Positions 1-19,290 of a stretch of 64,000 nt of DNA are shown here, one piece after another (within the stretch, counting starts at the first letter, position 1; each line of letters starts with the position of its first letter). This stretch comes from Paralichthys olivaceus (lineage: Eukaryota > Chordata > Actinopteri > Pleuronectiformes > Paralichthyidae). The notes under the pieces were generated by a model. It was not told where the DNA came from and ran no database searches. It saw nothing but the letters and a program-made list of their open reading frames with translations. The DNA lies in assembly GCF_024713975.1 (NCBI RefSeq), contig NC_091113.1, forward strand, positions 11,606,501 through 11,670,500. The letters run 5' to 3'. Made by a program: the position numbers and the translations under genes.

Positions 1-1507
1 CTCTCATGTGAACATTAAGAATCTGGAGGGACAGAAATGCATCAGCTATCTGCTTTTAATTATTGCATTCAAATGCAGAGAGTTGTTAATAGAGACTAAT
101 CAAAATGGTGTTGGGACAAAAAGTACCTACAAAAAGTTCTGTTTGTGTTTTGTGTGATTAAAAAAAATTAGTCGGACTGAAAAATGTGATCTGGAAACAA
201 TAGATGGAGCATTGCACCGGAAATCTGCGGTTATAAGGATAGGTTAGGAAGGATAAAGCTGGACATGCTGGTTTCTCTGCAGTGGTCAGGAGAGGGATTA
301 GGTTCAGACAGTTGCTGACTGGAAATGTCAGTAAAAGAGGAAAGGTGACTCAGAGAAGGTCACTCCCTTTGGCCTTCTGCTGAGAATCCAAGAGGCAGGG
401 AGGGATTTGGTAAAGCCCTCACCTCACACTCACTCCCTCCTCGTTCAAGTGAGCCACACCCTGTTTGAAGATCCATTGAAATTACCCCTGCTTCCTCCTT
501 AAAGAGGGATGCTTATCATCAGCTGTAAATCTGTCACAAAAAAATCTATTTGTTCTTGTTAAAGATGTGTGTTTGCATGTGTCCTGCTGCGTTGACACAC
601 CCCCGGATCTGTTGTAAAAGTGCAGTCAGCCATTGGCGAGACACCCACATTTGTTTTAATGAGAAATGCCCCAAGGTTTGTTTAGTGTTTGAGTCATCGT
701 GAGGGAATGTCCAAAAACACATAAATGCAAACCAAACAGAGACGTATAAAGATAATCATTGGCCATAACCTGACACACACCCATGCATTCCTGTAAACAC
801 ACATACACTCATGCCTTAAGCTCTAAAGGGAAATAATCACCCGTGCCCTCTGGTGACGAAACTACTGTCACTTAAATATATGGTATCCTGATGTGGAAAA
901 CTCCAAAAGACAACACATACATGCTCAAACACACACACACACACACACGCACACACACAAATTAACATGCACACACACAGATTGAAGGCTCTAATATTAT
1001 GGCCTTTTCTTTGGAAAGTTTAAATACAAGCAGAAACCTGTTGGGCGAGTTAACTTTTCATTGCCAGCCATCAGTCATCTTTGGATAGACTAGCTTGAAC
1101 TGGTCTAGAGATGGGTTGTGTTTTTGAAGTGAGAATGCAAATTAAGGTTCAAGCTTCTATATTAGCAGGCATCCACCCTGCTGAAGTGTCCTCGAGCAAT
1201 ACGATAAAGTCCCACCAGGTCAAGAGCCGCAGTTATTACTGACTGTGACCTCTGATCTTCAAGTGAGCGACGGGAGCCGAGATGAAAAATCCTGTGGGCT
1301 TAATTGAAGTATCACATTACAAGAGGCGTTGGTGCCTGCGGTTGCTTTTCACTGCTGGATTTACCACATCAATCACGTGGCACTGGAGACGACTTTATTC
1401 ATTCATTCGCAGACCCTGTTTACTCTCGATAATTTTGGATGTACAATCGAGCGATTTCACATGCTCTCTGCCCGCCGACGTCACATCCTGTTTTTCCATG
1501 CATGCAG
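1..1507 (+). other. bahcc1: bahcc1 intron (partial, 3' end)
   Basis: No coding exon can be supported here. The sequence ends in a splice acceptor (AG at 1506-1507) directly before the first visible bahcc1 coding exon, so it is most simply the 3' part of a bahcc1 intron. It holds a short interrupted AC run near 929-959 and otherwise unremarkable AT-moderate sequence. The small open frames near 1282-1526 lack similarity I can recognise. Confidence 0.6.
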
Positions 1508-7414
<5,907 letters not shown>

Positions 7415-8451
7415 ATCCAGCAACCATGGAGAGAAATCTAAATATGAGACACAGGCTCTGGAGTCAGCTGCCTCCAGGAAGGGACAGAGGGAAATCAAGA
7501 CAAGAGTTTCAGCTCTGTATATTCATCTGTCCCTTGTAAGCTAAGGAGCTAGCCCACCGGTTAAAGTCCGGCAGTGATGGCACTTAAGAAGAGTCCGGTT
7601 TGTTCTGGACGGTAAATATTCGGATCCATGTCAGATTTAACCTTTTTATCAGACATGGACTGAGGCTCCTTGTTGCAGGCGGAGTCAGCCTTCCCTCTCT
7701 GCGACTGAAATAACAAAAGTATCTCGCCACAGCGTCAAGATTACTGCAACGAGAGAACGGGAACCATGGACGTGAGCACTTTGGAGCACAGTAGCTTGGA
7801 GGGAGGGTGGTGGGTGATTTTCGATTTCTGAGACAAAGACAGACTCAGAGAGCAGGAGAGACTGTATGGTAAGGGGAGACTTACTGTAAACCACACTGGT
7901 TTGGATGGTTGTAATGGTCTTATACTGGTAGTATGTTGATGACAACGATAACACAATGTGGGAGATGCCCAACAGGACCAAAAAGCACTGTTGTTCGGAC
8001 TTGTGTGTAAATGTTTGTGTGTGTGTGTTTGCAGAGTGGCTGTGTTGACCCTGTTTGGCATTTAATGAGCTCTAAGTAAATAGTGCTTTAGTGTGCGTGT
8101 GTTTGTATTGTATGTGTGTGCGTGTGTGTGGTCATGCACGTGTACTCCTGTGCTCATCAAGCAAAGATGACGTCATGACACACTGTCTTTAATACTCAGA
8201 ATATTAATCCATACAGTACTTAACGTGCAGTTTTCAGTCCTTCCGACAGAAACATCCAACATTTATTATTTTTGTTTTCTCCTGTCAAGCCATACACGTC
8301 AATACCTCTCTCTCGTATCCTCCGATTCAGGTGCGAAGACACATGTACAGGTAGTTGGATTGTTTATTTGAACTGTGGGTGCGTGTTGGAGTGCGTGCTA
8401 AGCGAGCGTGCGAGCATGGTTTGTACAGCATTATTGTATAAAATAACATGT

Positions 8452-8459
8452 TGTAAATA
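8452..8459 (+). promoter_or_regulatory. Pumilio-response-type element in 3' UTR
   Basis: TGTAAATA matches the UGUANAUA consensus for Pumilio (PUF) proteins. It sits inside the inferred bahcc1 3' UTR in an AT-rich context. An eight-base match can occur by chance. Confidence 0.35.
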
Positions 8460-9842
8460 GTATACATATATATTTGTTCTTTTTTGTTTTCTTTTGCAGA
8501 GATTATTTTATTTAGATTTTTTTAGGGTGTGTGTGGGTGGGTTTGGGAGGGTCTGGCAGAGGGAGGAGGTTGGGTTAAGTTTCTCTCTCGATGCACTGAA
8601 CAGGATCGGAGGCTTGGACTTGTACAACTGATGTGAAGACTTAGTGGTTGTAAGCCCTGCTTTAGGGATGAATACGTAGAAAGGGCGTTTGGGAAATGTT
8701 TTTATAAGGAAATCAGAAAAAGGCTCTTTTTAAACATGTGTCCAAAATCCCTTCTTTTTTAATTATTTTGCTTTGTTGGGTTAAGAATGGTCATTTCCTG
8801 TTGGGAGCTTTTTTCTTCACAAATACTGGAAAAGAAACTGAGTTTCTGCTGTTCTCAGATCCTGAAAGAATCTAGTTCTTCTCTATCTATTTTATCCTGT
8901 ATTTCCTATATGAAATGTAGATATTTATCTGGCATCAAAACTAAACATACCAAAGCACCTGTGAGTTTACGCTTCACTGCATTAGAAGGAAAATTATTTT
9001 ATGAAAATAGACATAAAAAATGACGTTCAATCAAATCTGAATCCGGGACCCCTGCAATCACCGAGGTATTTGAAGTAGCGTTCCTCTCGGTGTCTGCTCA
9101 TGTTCACTCAGCGTTGCTATGACAGCCCTCGGAGAAACGTTGCAGCAACATTGTCTGCGTGCTGCCCAGCTGATGCACTTGAGGTCTCTATGGCAACCAG
9201 AATGGCATCACGTGACTGTGAAGGACAATCAGAGCCAATCAATGGGACGATGGTGAGAGACAAAAAAAAAACAAGATAAGGATCAAATCACAAATTATGC
9301 TTCTTCGTCACTTTTATTCCTGCTTTGCCAAAAAAATGTCTGTGTTTGTGTGTTTTTACGTTTGCTTGTTTTCCTTGTTTACCATTGTCTTACTGTTTAT
9401 GCAAGCCTGTGATGACTGTGTGTTGTCGGTGTATAGGATGTATAGGGGGGAAGAACATGAATGCCTTTTTCTTTTTTAGGACATTGACTGACTTTTAACA
9501 ACAATGTTGCTGTTACACTGCAAAGCAAAAGCTTTAAAAGGAACCTAATGTGAAACTCGATTTTGAATGCTTTCTTTAATGGGTCTTTAATTGAATTATT
9601 TAAAAAAAAAAAAAGCTGTATTTTCTTTAAGAAACACTGGATTCATTTGTAACCATAACCAACTTTTTTTTAGACCCACTGGAACCTGCTTTGTACGTTT
9701 GCGATAGCCTACTAAATATATTATGTAATTTCAGTCATTCTTTGGAAATATGAAAAAAATATTTCCTCATGTACAAAAAGAAAAAAATTATTTATCTTAA
9801 TTTTATTGCCTTTTGTGTTTCATTAAAAAAAGATTCTTATGA

Positions 9843-9848
9843 AATAAA
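9843..9848 (+). terminator. Poly(A) signal, bahcc1
   Basis: AATAAA followed within about 20 nt by the GT/T-rich stretch ggttgtgtttttttctgtcc, a classic cleavage and polyadenylation context. An ATTAAA lies about 20 nt upstream. Confidence 0.6.
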
Positions 9849-10982
9849 AAAAAATCCTGGTTGTGTTTTTTTCTGTCCTGTGAGTCTCCTGAATGCCGCC
9901 TTGTGTTCATCAGTGCCGATCATTTGTCCGCTGTAAGAAAATGGACCACAGGAGAAAGCGTGTAAGGACAGAGAAGGGAGGGGGGGGACAAGAAAAAAAG
10001 AAAAACACAAGTGGAGGAAGCAATTTGAAACTGTAGCTGTGGCCGACAGAAGGAGGGAAGAATGGGGAGAGAAAGGGAAACTTTATCTAGCAGCGTTTTC
10101 ATGAGAGACGACGGGCGGGATAAAGTCTCCCCAGGCTGTACAGGTGGGTCAGGTATTCAGAATAATAAAAACAGAACAGCACCATTAAGAGAACAAAGCC
10201 AGGGTATCAGCTTTCGGCCTGCAAATATTGCAAACCCTCAGTGTGTGGATACATGTGTGTGAATGCAACTTGCTCATAAAATAAAACATTCAGGCCACGA
10301 TGATATTAATCCATGCTGTGTGAATGCATTCCTGTACTTCCATGAGTTTGCTGCTTTGCCTGTGTGTGTGTGGTGTGTGTGTAGTGTGTGTAACGTGAGA
10401 GCTCGGAAGAACAGTTGAGATTATCCCCCGCAGGGTGTGGAGTTTCTGGGACAAAGTGCGCAAATTTACTGCTTTTTATTTGAGACTTCCTGTGACATAT
10501 TAGCACCTTTTTATCGCAGCGTAACCGGAGCCTTTGTGACGCAGCTTATTGTAACATTAATGTCTGGATGGAGGATTTACCTTTGACCTCAAATTACAGT
10601 CCGGCTGCCTCGTGGCAGCGCACAAAGGGAGAGGGCCCGGGCACGGCATCGCCTTGAACTTCTGCCGTAAACTTTATTTTACTCTGAACCGTGTTTTTTA
10701 ACGTCTGCCCCTCCTTCGCCGTTTCTTTCTCTTTTCTTCTTTTCAGCCCGCTCCCTGCTTTACTTGTCAATACAGGAAAAGTTGACTCACCTTTTATTTT
10801 TGAATAACTTTGCTAATGGTCCTTGGCCACATAGTTCGAAACACACACAGTCAAGTCCAGGCCCTTTGTCCAGCATGTGCGAGTGTGTGTTTGCTTTGCT
10901 TTTGTCTTCTGTTTTTAGCTGTTTCTGCAGTTTAACTTGTTATTACAAAGATATTAAACAGAATGCCTGCCGGTCTAGTCTG

Positions 10983-10983
<1 letters not shown>

Positions 10984-11030
<47 letters not shown>
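10984..11030. repeat. (AC)n microsatellite
   Basis: Uninterrupted AC dinucleotide run of about 47 nt. Open frames reading Thr-His through it are artefacts. Confidence 0.95.
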
Positions 11031-11034
<4 letters not shown>

Positions 11035-11444
11035 TTTAGCCATTTTGCTCACCGGTGGGCTTTTACATCCTCATCGGCCTCCTCAATCAACCAACGCCTT
11101 CAAAACACACAGACATTAAGTGCAGTCTTTGACTCCTTATCAGCAGGTTTGCATTGGGCTTATCAGGCTGACATTGTTAAACTACTTTACCCAGAATGCT
11201 GCGGGAGATAGGGGCACAATGGGAGGCTAGGGGTGCCCTCTGGGTTAATGAGAGAGGGCTTTCACACCGTAAGAGCAAACCTGCTTCTAGCTGATTTGTG
11301 TGTGTGTGTGTGCACAGGGTCAAGGTGTCACAGAGAGGTAGGGCACTCTTTTTTTAAACTTTCTTCCTGGTAGGGGCGGGTGGACCAGAGCGGAGAAACC
11401 ACATCTGAAAGCACGTCACTTGTCAAGTCGCTATCCATGTTTAT

Positions 11445-11449
<5 letters not shown>

Positions 11450-11496
<47 letters not shown>
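11450..11496. repeat. (TG)n microsatellite
   Basis: Uninterrupted TG run of about 47 nt; shorter TG runs follow at 11595-11620 and 11752-11784, making a local cluster. Confidence 0.95.
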
Positions 11497-11497
<1 letters not shown>

Positions 11498-12899
11498 ATC
11501 TGTCTTCCTTATTGCATGGATAGGGAAGAGAAATGTTGAAAAAGAGAGAAGTGAGCAGTGACACAGTAAAAAACTGGTGGATTGAAAAAGGAAAGTGTGT
11601 GTGTGTGTGTGTGTGTGTGTTGTGCGAGCTCCAATCCAGAGAAACCTCACCATTTAGATATAGAATGAACATGTCAGTGAAGTGAATGAATGGCTGTCAG
11701 CTGCAGCTTGATGCTGCTTTGTGCATGTGTGTGTTTGTGCACAGGTTTGTATGTGTGTGTGTGTGTGCGTGTGTGTGTGTGTGTCTGGGGTACATTCAGG
11801 TCACTCAGAGTGGGAGTAAGAAGATCAGTGGACTTCACTGCATCACCTCATCCATCGTACATATGAGCCTCTGCGAGCTCGTCATCGGTATCCGTCTTCC
11901 TACCAGTGTGTGTATGTGTGCGTGTGTGTGACTGTATATCCAGTCTGACACATTGGTAGTTGTGCAACGTATTCTGTGGCAGCAGATGGTAGGCTTACAT
12001 AAATCATGGATTCTTGGCAGTGTGGAAGTCATGTCCATGTTCTCCTACGTTACAACACCAACAAACCTCAACTGTTCTTTTTCCTTCCCCCCAATTTTAC
12101 GACTTGTTTCGCTTTCTGGACCATTGCACTGACTGTTCCAAGTAAAATTATATGTGATGTTGTCTTGTACTTTCCCACAGATTCATGTCCAAGTGTGCAT
12201 CAACAGTAAATATCATCCGAGGATTGTTTTTATTTTCTGTCTTCATTAGAGTCATGGGAATCATATAAAAGTTGAGGCTTTTAAAAATAAAGCAACCATT
12301 TATTATTTAAAATTAAAATTATTTATTTTACATTTGACTCTAATTCCTTTGTTTTAATTTTTTTTAAGGCTCGTCCAAGTGTCTCTAATTTCCTTAGTTT
12401 GCATTAAAAATACTTATTATTCACCAATTATGGATGCTATGTAGATCTTTATTAAAAAGCAACTTTTTAATCCCTTGAATTTTTGTTTATTTTTCATATC
12501 AATGAAAGAAGGAATAATAATAATAATTATTGTTGTTTTTGTTATTATTATTATTGTCATTATTATTTTTACAGCACCTTTCTAGACACCCAGGACACCT
12601 CACAATATATCATAAATAAACACATGAATAATTCAATAATTCATTCTTTAATAATAAAATTCCAAAATATCCATTTTTAAAATAATTTTCAAAATAAAAG
12701 TTTTTATAGTTTAAATGTTACATATATTATTATATGCGTCGACTTTTCGTCCATTTATACATGAAAAAGAGAAGAAATAAGAAATAAGAGGAGAGATGGG
12801 GGGCCATCAACGGCCAAACTCGCTCCAATAACCTTCTAATCCACAAGATTTTAACACAAAACTACAGAATAGTGATGATTTCCTCTCCATAATGCAGGC

Positions 12900-12900
<1 letters not shown>

Positions 12901-12957
<57 letters not shown>
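12901..12957. repeat. (AC)n microsatellite
   Basis: Uninterrupted AC run of 57 nt. Confidence 0.95.
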
Positions 12958-12959
<2 letters not shown>

Positions 12960-14383
12960 CTCAGTGTGTAGTCTCAGTTTGTACATTGTACAGAGCAGTT
13001 CTGGTGGTTATCGGGAATGCTGGTATTTGATATTTGGAATAGTGGAGGAGTCTTGGCCGTCTCGAGGCCGCCTGACCGACAGTCAGAATAGGTCAAACAT
13101 GCTGTAAAGTCTTAGTGGACACAGAAACCCCAGCCACAGACACCTGATAGCTGCTGTGTGGGATATTTATGATATGATCTTGATGCAGAATGGAATTTAT
13201 ATGTGTGTGTCTGTGAGAGAGAGAGAGAGACGCTTGATTGCAAGCTTGCCAACTCTACCCAAGCGTCAGCAGGAGGACAAATATGAGTCCCGGATTGGCA
13301 GGGGCCTTTTCTCTGTGGATGTTTGGTGCCATGGCTTCCTCCCACAGGGGCAGACTGAGGTGAGGGAGAATGAAGACTCCAGGAGCTTAGGACCACACTT
13401 AAAATAAGACTTGACCTAATGATATCCTCGACAGAGGCTAAACATAACATTTACTCAATTATTGTACATGTACTTTACCACAGTTTTTGTATTTCATGCA
13501 ACTTTGAACTTCAATGAATCTATGTCACTCGTAGATTGTAGTGCAGAATTGAAATATTTAAAAATGTAATCAACTACTAAATTATTGAATTATGTATGAT
13601 CATAGATGAAGCTATCCAGCAATATATAAAGTAGTTGAGGTGAGCTCCACCTTTATCAGCTGCAACTTTAAAATGAAGAAAACAGTAACGAATCATAATC
13701 ATGTAATGTAGCCTTCATTATTTTAACATCGGCCATTATCCATAATGAAAAAATTGAACTATGGTTCTTCAGGTATATTTTCAAGTAAGTACTTTTATTC
13801 CTGTAAAATCTGTCGTTGATGACTGATTTTTAAAATTTTATTTTGCTCCTTTTGGAGAGGACAATTTCAGAAAGTTCAGGGAGAAGATGATAATTGGATC
13901 TTGAGTTAGAATTGGATGACCAGGATAAAAATATGACATGAAATCAAACATGTTATTCCTGGATATTTTGGAAAAATTGATTGTGTTGAAATCAGTTTTT
14001 AAATAATCAATGTGTTCATTTCCTATTGCAGCTCACAACAAGTGAAAATGACTGAAAGAGACCGACTGTAAGGTAAAAGGTATTTTCAAATGTGAAAAAA
14101 GAAAGAAAACATGATGATGACTTGTGTTTACTCTTCTCCAAATGAAAAGAGCAGGAGAGAGTATTTTCTGCACCAGCGGGACCGGCGACAATTTCCAGCT
14201 TTAGCCTCTTTCAAGCTTTCAGTGGTGACAGAAGGTGGGGTCAGGTGGAGCAGAGTCAATGCTGGGTGCCTGACAAAGAACCTCACCATACAGGACAGCA
14301 GCAGGCTCATGAGGAGGAGCGGAGGTGGTGGAGTTAACGCTACAGATCGTCCTGGACGGAGCTGCTGCTTTGGCTCAGCCTCA

Positions 14384-14515
14384 GCAGAGGTGGTTGGAGG
14401 AGCAGGTGGACGTTGAGTGACCTCAGCAGAGGTGAGTGGAGGAGCTGGAGGAGAGGCCTCAGGTTGGAGGAGCTGGTGGAGAGACCTACAGAGATGAGTG
14501 GAGGAGCTGATTTGT
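14384..14515. repeat. Imperfect minisatellite-like tandem
   Basis: CCTCAGCAGAGGTG followed by a GGAGGAGC unit occurs twice in succession. Further GGAGGAGCTGG / GAGACCTACAGAG variants continue to about 14515. The units are degenerate, so this is an old or loosely ordered tandem. Confidence 0.55.
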
Positions 14516-16711
14516 GGTCAGATAAAAGCCAATGGGTTCAGAGATTGTGTGTAACTTCACTCTCAGGGACTCTTTGCTCTGCGCCACCAAGTCCGTCATG
14601 TCTTCCGCAGTCACTGAAGACAGGAGCTGGTTTTGTTGCTGAAGTCTCAGCATTTCAAATAATAACTGATGTCTACACAACATACAGTAGGTCACATGTC
14701 TTTATGGACACATCTTTGTTTTTATGTATATATATAAAGGACATAATTCATTTTTGTGATTTCACTTTGCTGCAGGATTGAAACCACACTGTGTCTCACT
14801 TACCTGTGTCTTTATCAAACATTCTCACAAACCTTGATGGGCTTGTAGAGGCTTCTGCAGCCGTTTGGTTTCTCCATGGAGGATTTGTTCCTGATCAGGA
14901 TGATCCAGAACAAAAGGAGAACAAACATTTGGTCAAACTACCAAGGTTTGGTGAAAATAGGTCGGCTACATGCAGAGATGCTTCTCAACACAAGTGAATG
15001 TAGAGTGGAGAGTTACACACACGTTCACATAAAGGCACAAAATCTCTGAACAGCTTTCTTACAAACACACAATGTTCACAGTGCAGACAATATCCTGCAC
15101 CTTTTCCTCTTAGTTCCTTTCTCATGTAGACAAACACACACAGACACACACACACACTGCTGAGTCAATGTGGGTAACAAAAGACCAACGTCTAACCATA
15201 TTTCTCGTGTGCCTGTCTTGATTTCTGCTCTTTGATATATAGGAAGCTTAATGTTCCCATTGATTTTATACTGTATATTCCTGGTGTGTTGGTTCAGCCC
15301 TGCTCACTAAGCGTGGCGTCTTAATCTCTCAGGATCACTGTCAGTTGATGAATTGTCAGTCACACCGAGCAGAGCAGAGCAGCTTTTAGCTTCAGGGACA
15401 ACCAGCAGAGAAGTTTAGACAGAGAACATAAAGCAGACGCCGTGTGTTGGCAGTTGTCTTTGTCCTGTACCATCGTCTCCTCTTTGTGTGTCACATAGTT
15501 TCATCAGTGTGTGATTTCAAGAAGTGAAATGAGTCTGAAGCTGCCTCCAGCTGAGAAATCACTGTGTTTACCAATTGTTCTCCAAATTGTTAATTCACTT
15601 TCCATTTATCACCATGGTTACCGTGTCTTGACATCAACCCTGTTCAACTGGGACTAGTATTACCTGGGCATAATAATTGCAGAGGTTGTCCATGTTCCTA
15701 ATTGCTTGAGAATCTGTAACTGTAAAGTTAAAAATAAAAGAATAAAAGCAAACTGCCCTCCATTTTTCACCAAACATAAAGATCAAGAAGTAATATTAGG
15801 TCTTATGTCTAAGTGATTACAAACTTATATTTTAAAAAATCCTGTTTTCTTTGGGCTTTCCCACTCATCTGAGTTGATGTTGGACCATTTGAAAAGTGGA
15901 ATCAACCACCAATGCTTGTTAGAAAAGCAGTAAAATCCCAAATCGTACCATTACGTATACAGTTAAATGTAGACTGGTGGGTATAGGAATATATTTGTTT
16001 TTTATTAGTGTAGGAGGTTAAAATTATGATTGACAACTGAGACTGACTCATGATTGGATGAGGAGGTGCACTGACAGGACCTCGCCACTGTGGCTCCATC
16101 CCTCGAATGTGACCGTGCAGACCTTTGCTCCAAATGTGCCATGTACCTTTTTATTTAAGCGGGAAGAACAGTTCTCTGTTAAGAAATCCTTGTTTACAGT
16201 GATATTTAGCAGTTATTTCACTATAAAGCATTTTTTACTTGATATGGAATAACTTTGAGATAATCTGATGAGGTGTTATGAAATGCAACCTGACCGTGCG
16301 TTAACATGACGACTGTTGCATCTCATCACACTTTAGTGACGACAGAAGCATGTGAGGAGATGAATCCTCAAATGCCATCACACTGTTCAGGTTTCATATT
16401 CATTTACTGTACATATCACATCCAGAGGGGCGTACAGTGTGTGTGTGAGTGTGTGTGTGTGTGTGTGAGCATGTATGTGGTACTCTAGCCTCCTCTACAT
16501 GCATTCATGTCACGTATCTGTTGGCTCAAAGAAAACGTTTCATCTATAATCGCCCCTTCATCTTCCAGGGAGGTGTGTGTGTTTGACTCTATGTGTGTTT
16601 CTGCATTCATGTGTATTTGGGGTCTATAAGTTTGTGCCTCCCGTCAAATATGCATGCATGTGTGTTGCCTAAACATACACATCAGAGGCCTTAGTCATGG
16701 GCCTCGTCTCT

Positions 16712-16715
<4 letters not shown>

Positions 16716-16755
<40 letters not shown>
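16716..16755. repeat. (TG)n microsatellite
   Basis: TG run of about 40 nt; a shorter interrupted TG run lies at about 16437-16467. Confidence 0.95.
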
Positions 16756-16756
<1 letters not shown>

Positions 16757-16908
16757 AGCGAGTGCATGCTGATGGCTCTTCACTCTTTCATCTCATCAAG
16801 TGTTCATCACTTCGTCCTTCATCAATCACACCATCCAGCCAATCACTCATTAACCCAGAGTCCTGCTTTTAAATGATAAGATCTCTCCGTCCACAGCTGT
16901 CTGTACAT

Positions 16909-16909
<1 letters not shown>

Positions 16910-16961
<52 letters not shown>
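16910..16961. repeat. (CA)n microsatellite
   Basis: CA run of about 52 nt. With the TG run at 16716-16755 it forms an inverted pair about 150 bp apart. Confidence 0.95.
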
Positions 16962-16965
<4 letters not shown>

Positions 16966-17814
16966 AGATGACGTGGAATGTGATCACAGTGACTTTCGAA
17001 GGTATTCTTGCTAACGCAGAGGGAGGCCTCCTGCGTTGTGCCGACACATTATTCCCCCTCTTCATACCACATACCCTCCAGCTCACTGCTGGTCACCAGC
17101 ATGTACACACACACAAAAATGTACACACATACACATATGCACACCGTTTCCATGGTGATGGATAGGCAGCCATGCAGAATGAGTGCATAGTCCCTTGGGA
17201 CATCTCCTTTGTCCATCTTTCCATCGCTCCCCTTTAGTGATGACAAGATGTCTCCTCTCTGTCTCTCCTTCCCTTCGGCCTCTGCTCATTATGCATAATG
17301 CATGTTTGAATTCATAAGCTAAATTTCATCTGGTCCATCCAGTGTGTTGCAGCACAGTCAGTCTTTGTTCCTGAACTCTTTCCTCCAGATTTCCCCAGTT
17401 GTGCTCTGAACTCAGTTTCGACAAATGCCACAGCGACTTTAAGCCCAGTTGATCTGGCTCGTCCTGTAACCTCGACGGTGTCGCAACAAGCGCAGCGTGA
17501 TGCACTTTGAGTGACAGCTCCTCATTATGACGGACTAAGTGTGGTATGGATGGAAGGAGGGAGGGGGCGAACAGATTAGTCGCTCTGAGAGGTTGTGAAA
17601 AAAAATGAAGCAGGAGATGATCCCTTCATTTCCTGTGAGTCATCACCACTAGGCATGTTGGGGCTTTAGTGAGCAGAAGATCCTCTCTGTCCTCTACTGG
17701 GACGCTTGAGAAGAAAACAAAGGATGTTGTTTCATCACGTGATGCAGGTCACATGATACAAGGATAGAAGTCCTCCCCTTTCTGTTCTTTCCTCTGCAGA
17801 GCATGAGTGTGGCA

Positions 17815-18265
17815 GGGGGTGTGGCTGGCCTCTCCTGCAGCAGACAAGGCACGCCTGTTTCCACTCAGCTCATCAACCTGACTATAAAAGCCTGGTCTTC
17901 ACGCCACTGCTCTGCCAGATGATTCAGTCTCGTTGCTCTGTGTTCTTCCTCTCAGTGAACTGCCAGTGGTTTCTAAGTGTCTTACTGTCTAGCATTTTTT
18001 CGCTGCCAGTTTTGCTGCATTTCTCGTTTGGCTTGTTTTTATTTTTTACCTGTGTTTTCTTCGATTTTGTGTGCCTTGCTGCTCTCCAGCGTTGGTGTCT
18101 TCAGTGCAGAGTTTTGCCATGTGCTCGGCCCTTGTGCCGTCCCTGGGAATTCTGCAAGCCAGTTTGCTCTCTGCCTGCTCCTTATGCTCTTTGTTGAACA
18201 GTAAACTCTTTTTGTTTTTTACCTGCCAGTGTAAGTCTCTGCTTTGGGGTCCAAACTAAACCAAA
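17815..18265 (+). mobile_element. Candidate solo LTR-like or SINE-like repeat
   Basis: The block contains a TATA box (ctataaaagcctgg near 17882-17895) preceded by a CACGCCTGTTTCC-type segment and followed by a T-rich region. It ends near a TTTTTTACCTGCC / CTGCTTTGGGGTCC segment. I recall similar wording from repeated teleost sequences, and the TATA-plus-T-rich layout resembles an LTR. No terminal dinucleotides or target duplication were established. The hydrophobic frame inside (17919-18197) is probably incidental. Confidence 0.35.
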
Positions 18266-19084
18266 ACACAAGGAATGACTTAAATATGAAGCTTACTGAA
18301 TCAGGAATTGTGCATAGATGATAGATTCATAATTGGCCTCTGTGTATTGATGGCCCCTGATTTAGAAAAATCCTATATCCACCACTGTATTTTGCTTAAT
18401 TTTTGCCTGTTTTCCTGACAATCTATGAAACATCTCTCTTTAGGTCATTTTAAACTATGTTAATAAAGTCTTAAAGTCATCGTTTAGTCAGTCGTCATGA
18501 ATTTGAGGATTGCATCTTTTCTTTTTTCTTGGCCCTGGTTCTCGCGCAGTAATTTATTTCATCTCAACTAAGCTGAAAAAGAAAACTAACATCAGTGACA
18601 AACTGAAAAAACCAACATGTGCAAATGAATCAGTGTCGCTTTGGTGATAAATGAGTCTGACACATATAGAGCCACAGAGGCAGCACATGCTTCATACACA
18701 TGTGAGTTAACCTGAATCACACCATGGTGATTCTACAACTCTGGGACATTTCATATCTGTGGGAGATGTCTCACATATATTCTGTGTTGTATCACTATTA
18801 TGTATTCTATCAGTTGGTTGATAAATCATATGTAACTGGTATGCTATGAAGGCTAGATTAGAAAACCATGTTGTTCACTGCTGAAGTGCAATCATAACAA
18901 ACTGATTACAATGAAATGAGTCATTAAATATTTGCATTTTGTAAACATCAGACACCCATAAAACTATTAATTGCTGATACTCATTTTCATCATGCATTCA
19001 ATCAATTATTCATCACTCACAGTTATTATCACACTTGTGTCGCACACTGCTACCTGACGAAGGCATGAAATGAAAAATAAAGAG

Positions 19085-19290
19085 ATCATAAAAGCTATTA
19101 CAATTAATCCTTGGGGCGGTGTGAAAGTGTGTAGCAAATTTCATGCCAATCTATCCAATAGCTGTTGGGTGATTTCACCTAAAATGTCAGCCTCATTCTT
19201 TGCCAGGAAAAGGAAAAGTTAAGGAATTAGCAGTGTCCTGAGGATGAGGACACCCTCCAGGAACCATGAACATCTGCACAGGTTTGTTCA
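19085..19290. repeat. Dispersed teleost repeat fragment
   Basis: Contains AAATTTCATGCCAATCTATC, CCAATAGCTGTTG and, further on, a CCTGAGGATGAGGACACC / GGAACCATGAACATCTG segment. I recognise this as wording that recurs in many teleost genomes. The class is not assigned, and the boundaries are approximate. Confidence 0.45.

Larger units (their letters stand above)
7415..9870 (+). other. bahcc1: bahcc1 3' UTR (inferred)
   Basis: No coding exon follows the bahcc1 stop. The stretch becomes T-rich and A-rich toward 9.8 kb and ends in a good polyadenylation context: AATAAA followed by a GT/T-rich element. This gives a UTR of about 2.4 kb. It contains short TG-rich runs (about 8090-8140) and a Pumilio-type site at 8452-8459. 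The length is inferred; an earlier poly(A) site cannot be excluded. Confidence 0.6.
9871..17814. other. Intergenic, microsatellite-rich, no gene seen
   Basis: No open frame here resembles a known protein. The sequence carries many AC/GT runs (listed separately), a short repeat fragment near 12557-12612 (tttctagacacccaggacac, resembling a common teleost repeat tail), AT-rich sequence at 12240-12720, and an imperfect GGAGGAGCTGG-type tandem at 14384-14515. Everything else looks unique but without a recognisable signature. Confidence 0.6.

Noticed and set aside
17919-18197. 92 aa hydrophobic frame
   Set aside because: It lies inside a repeat-like block with T-rich sequence, which produces Phe/Leu-rich translations; several overlapping frames are equally open.
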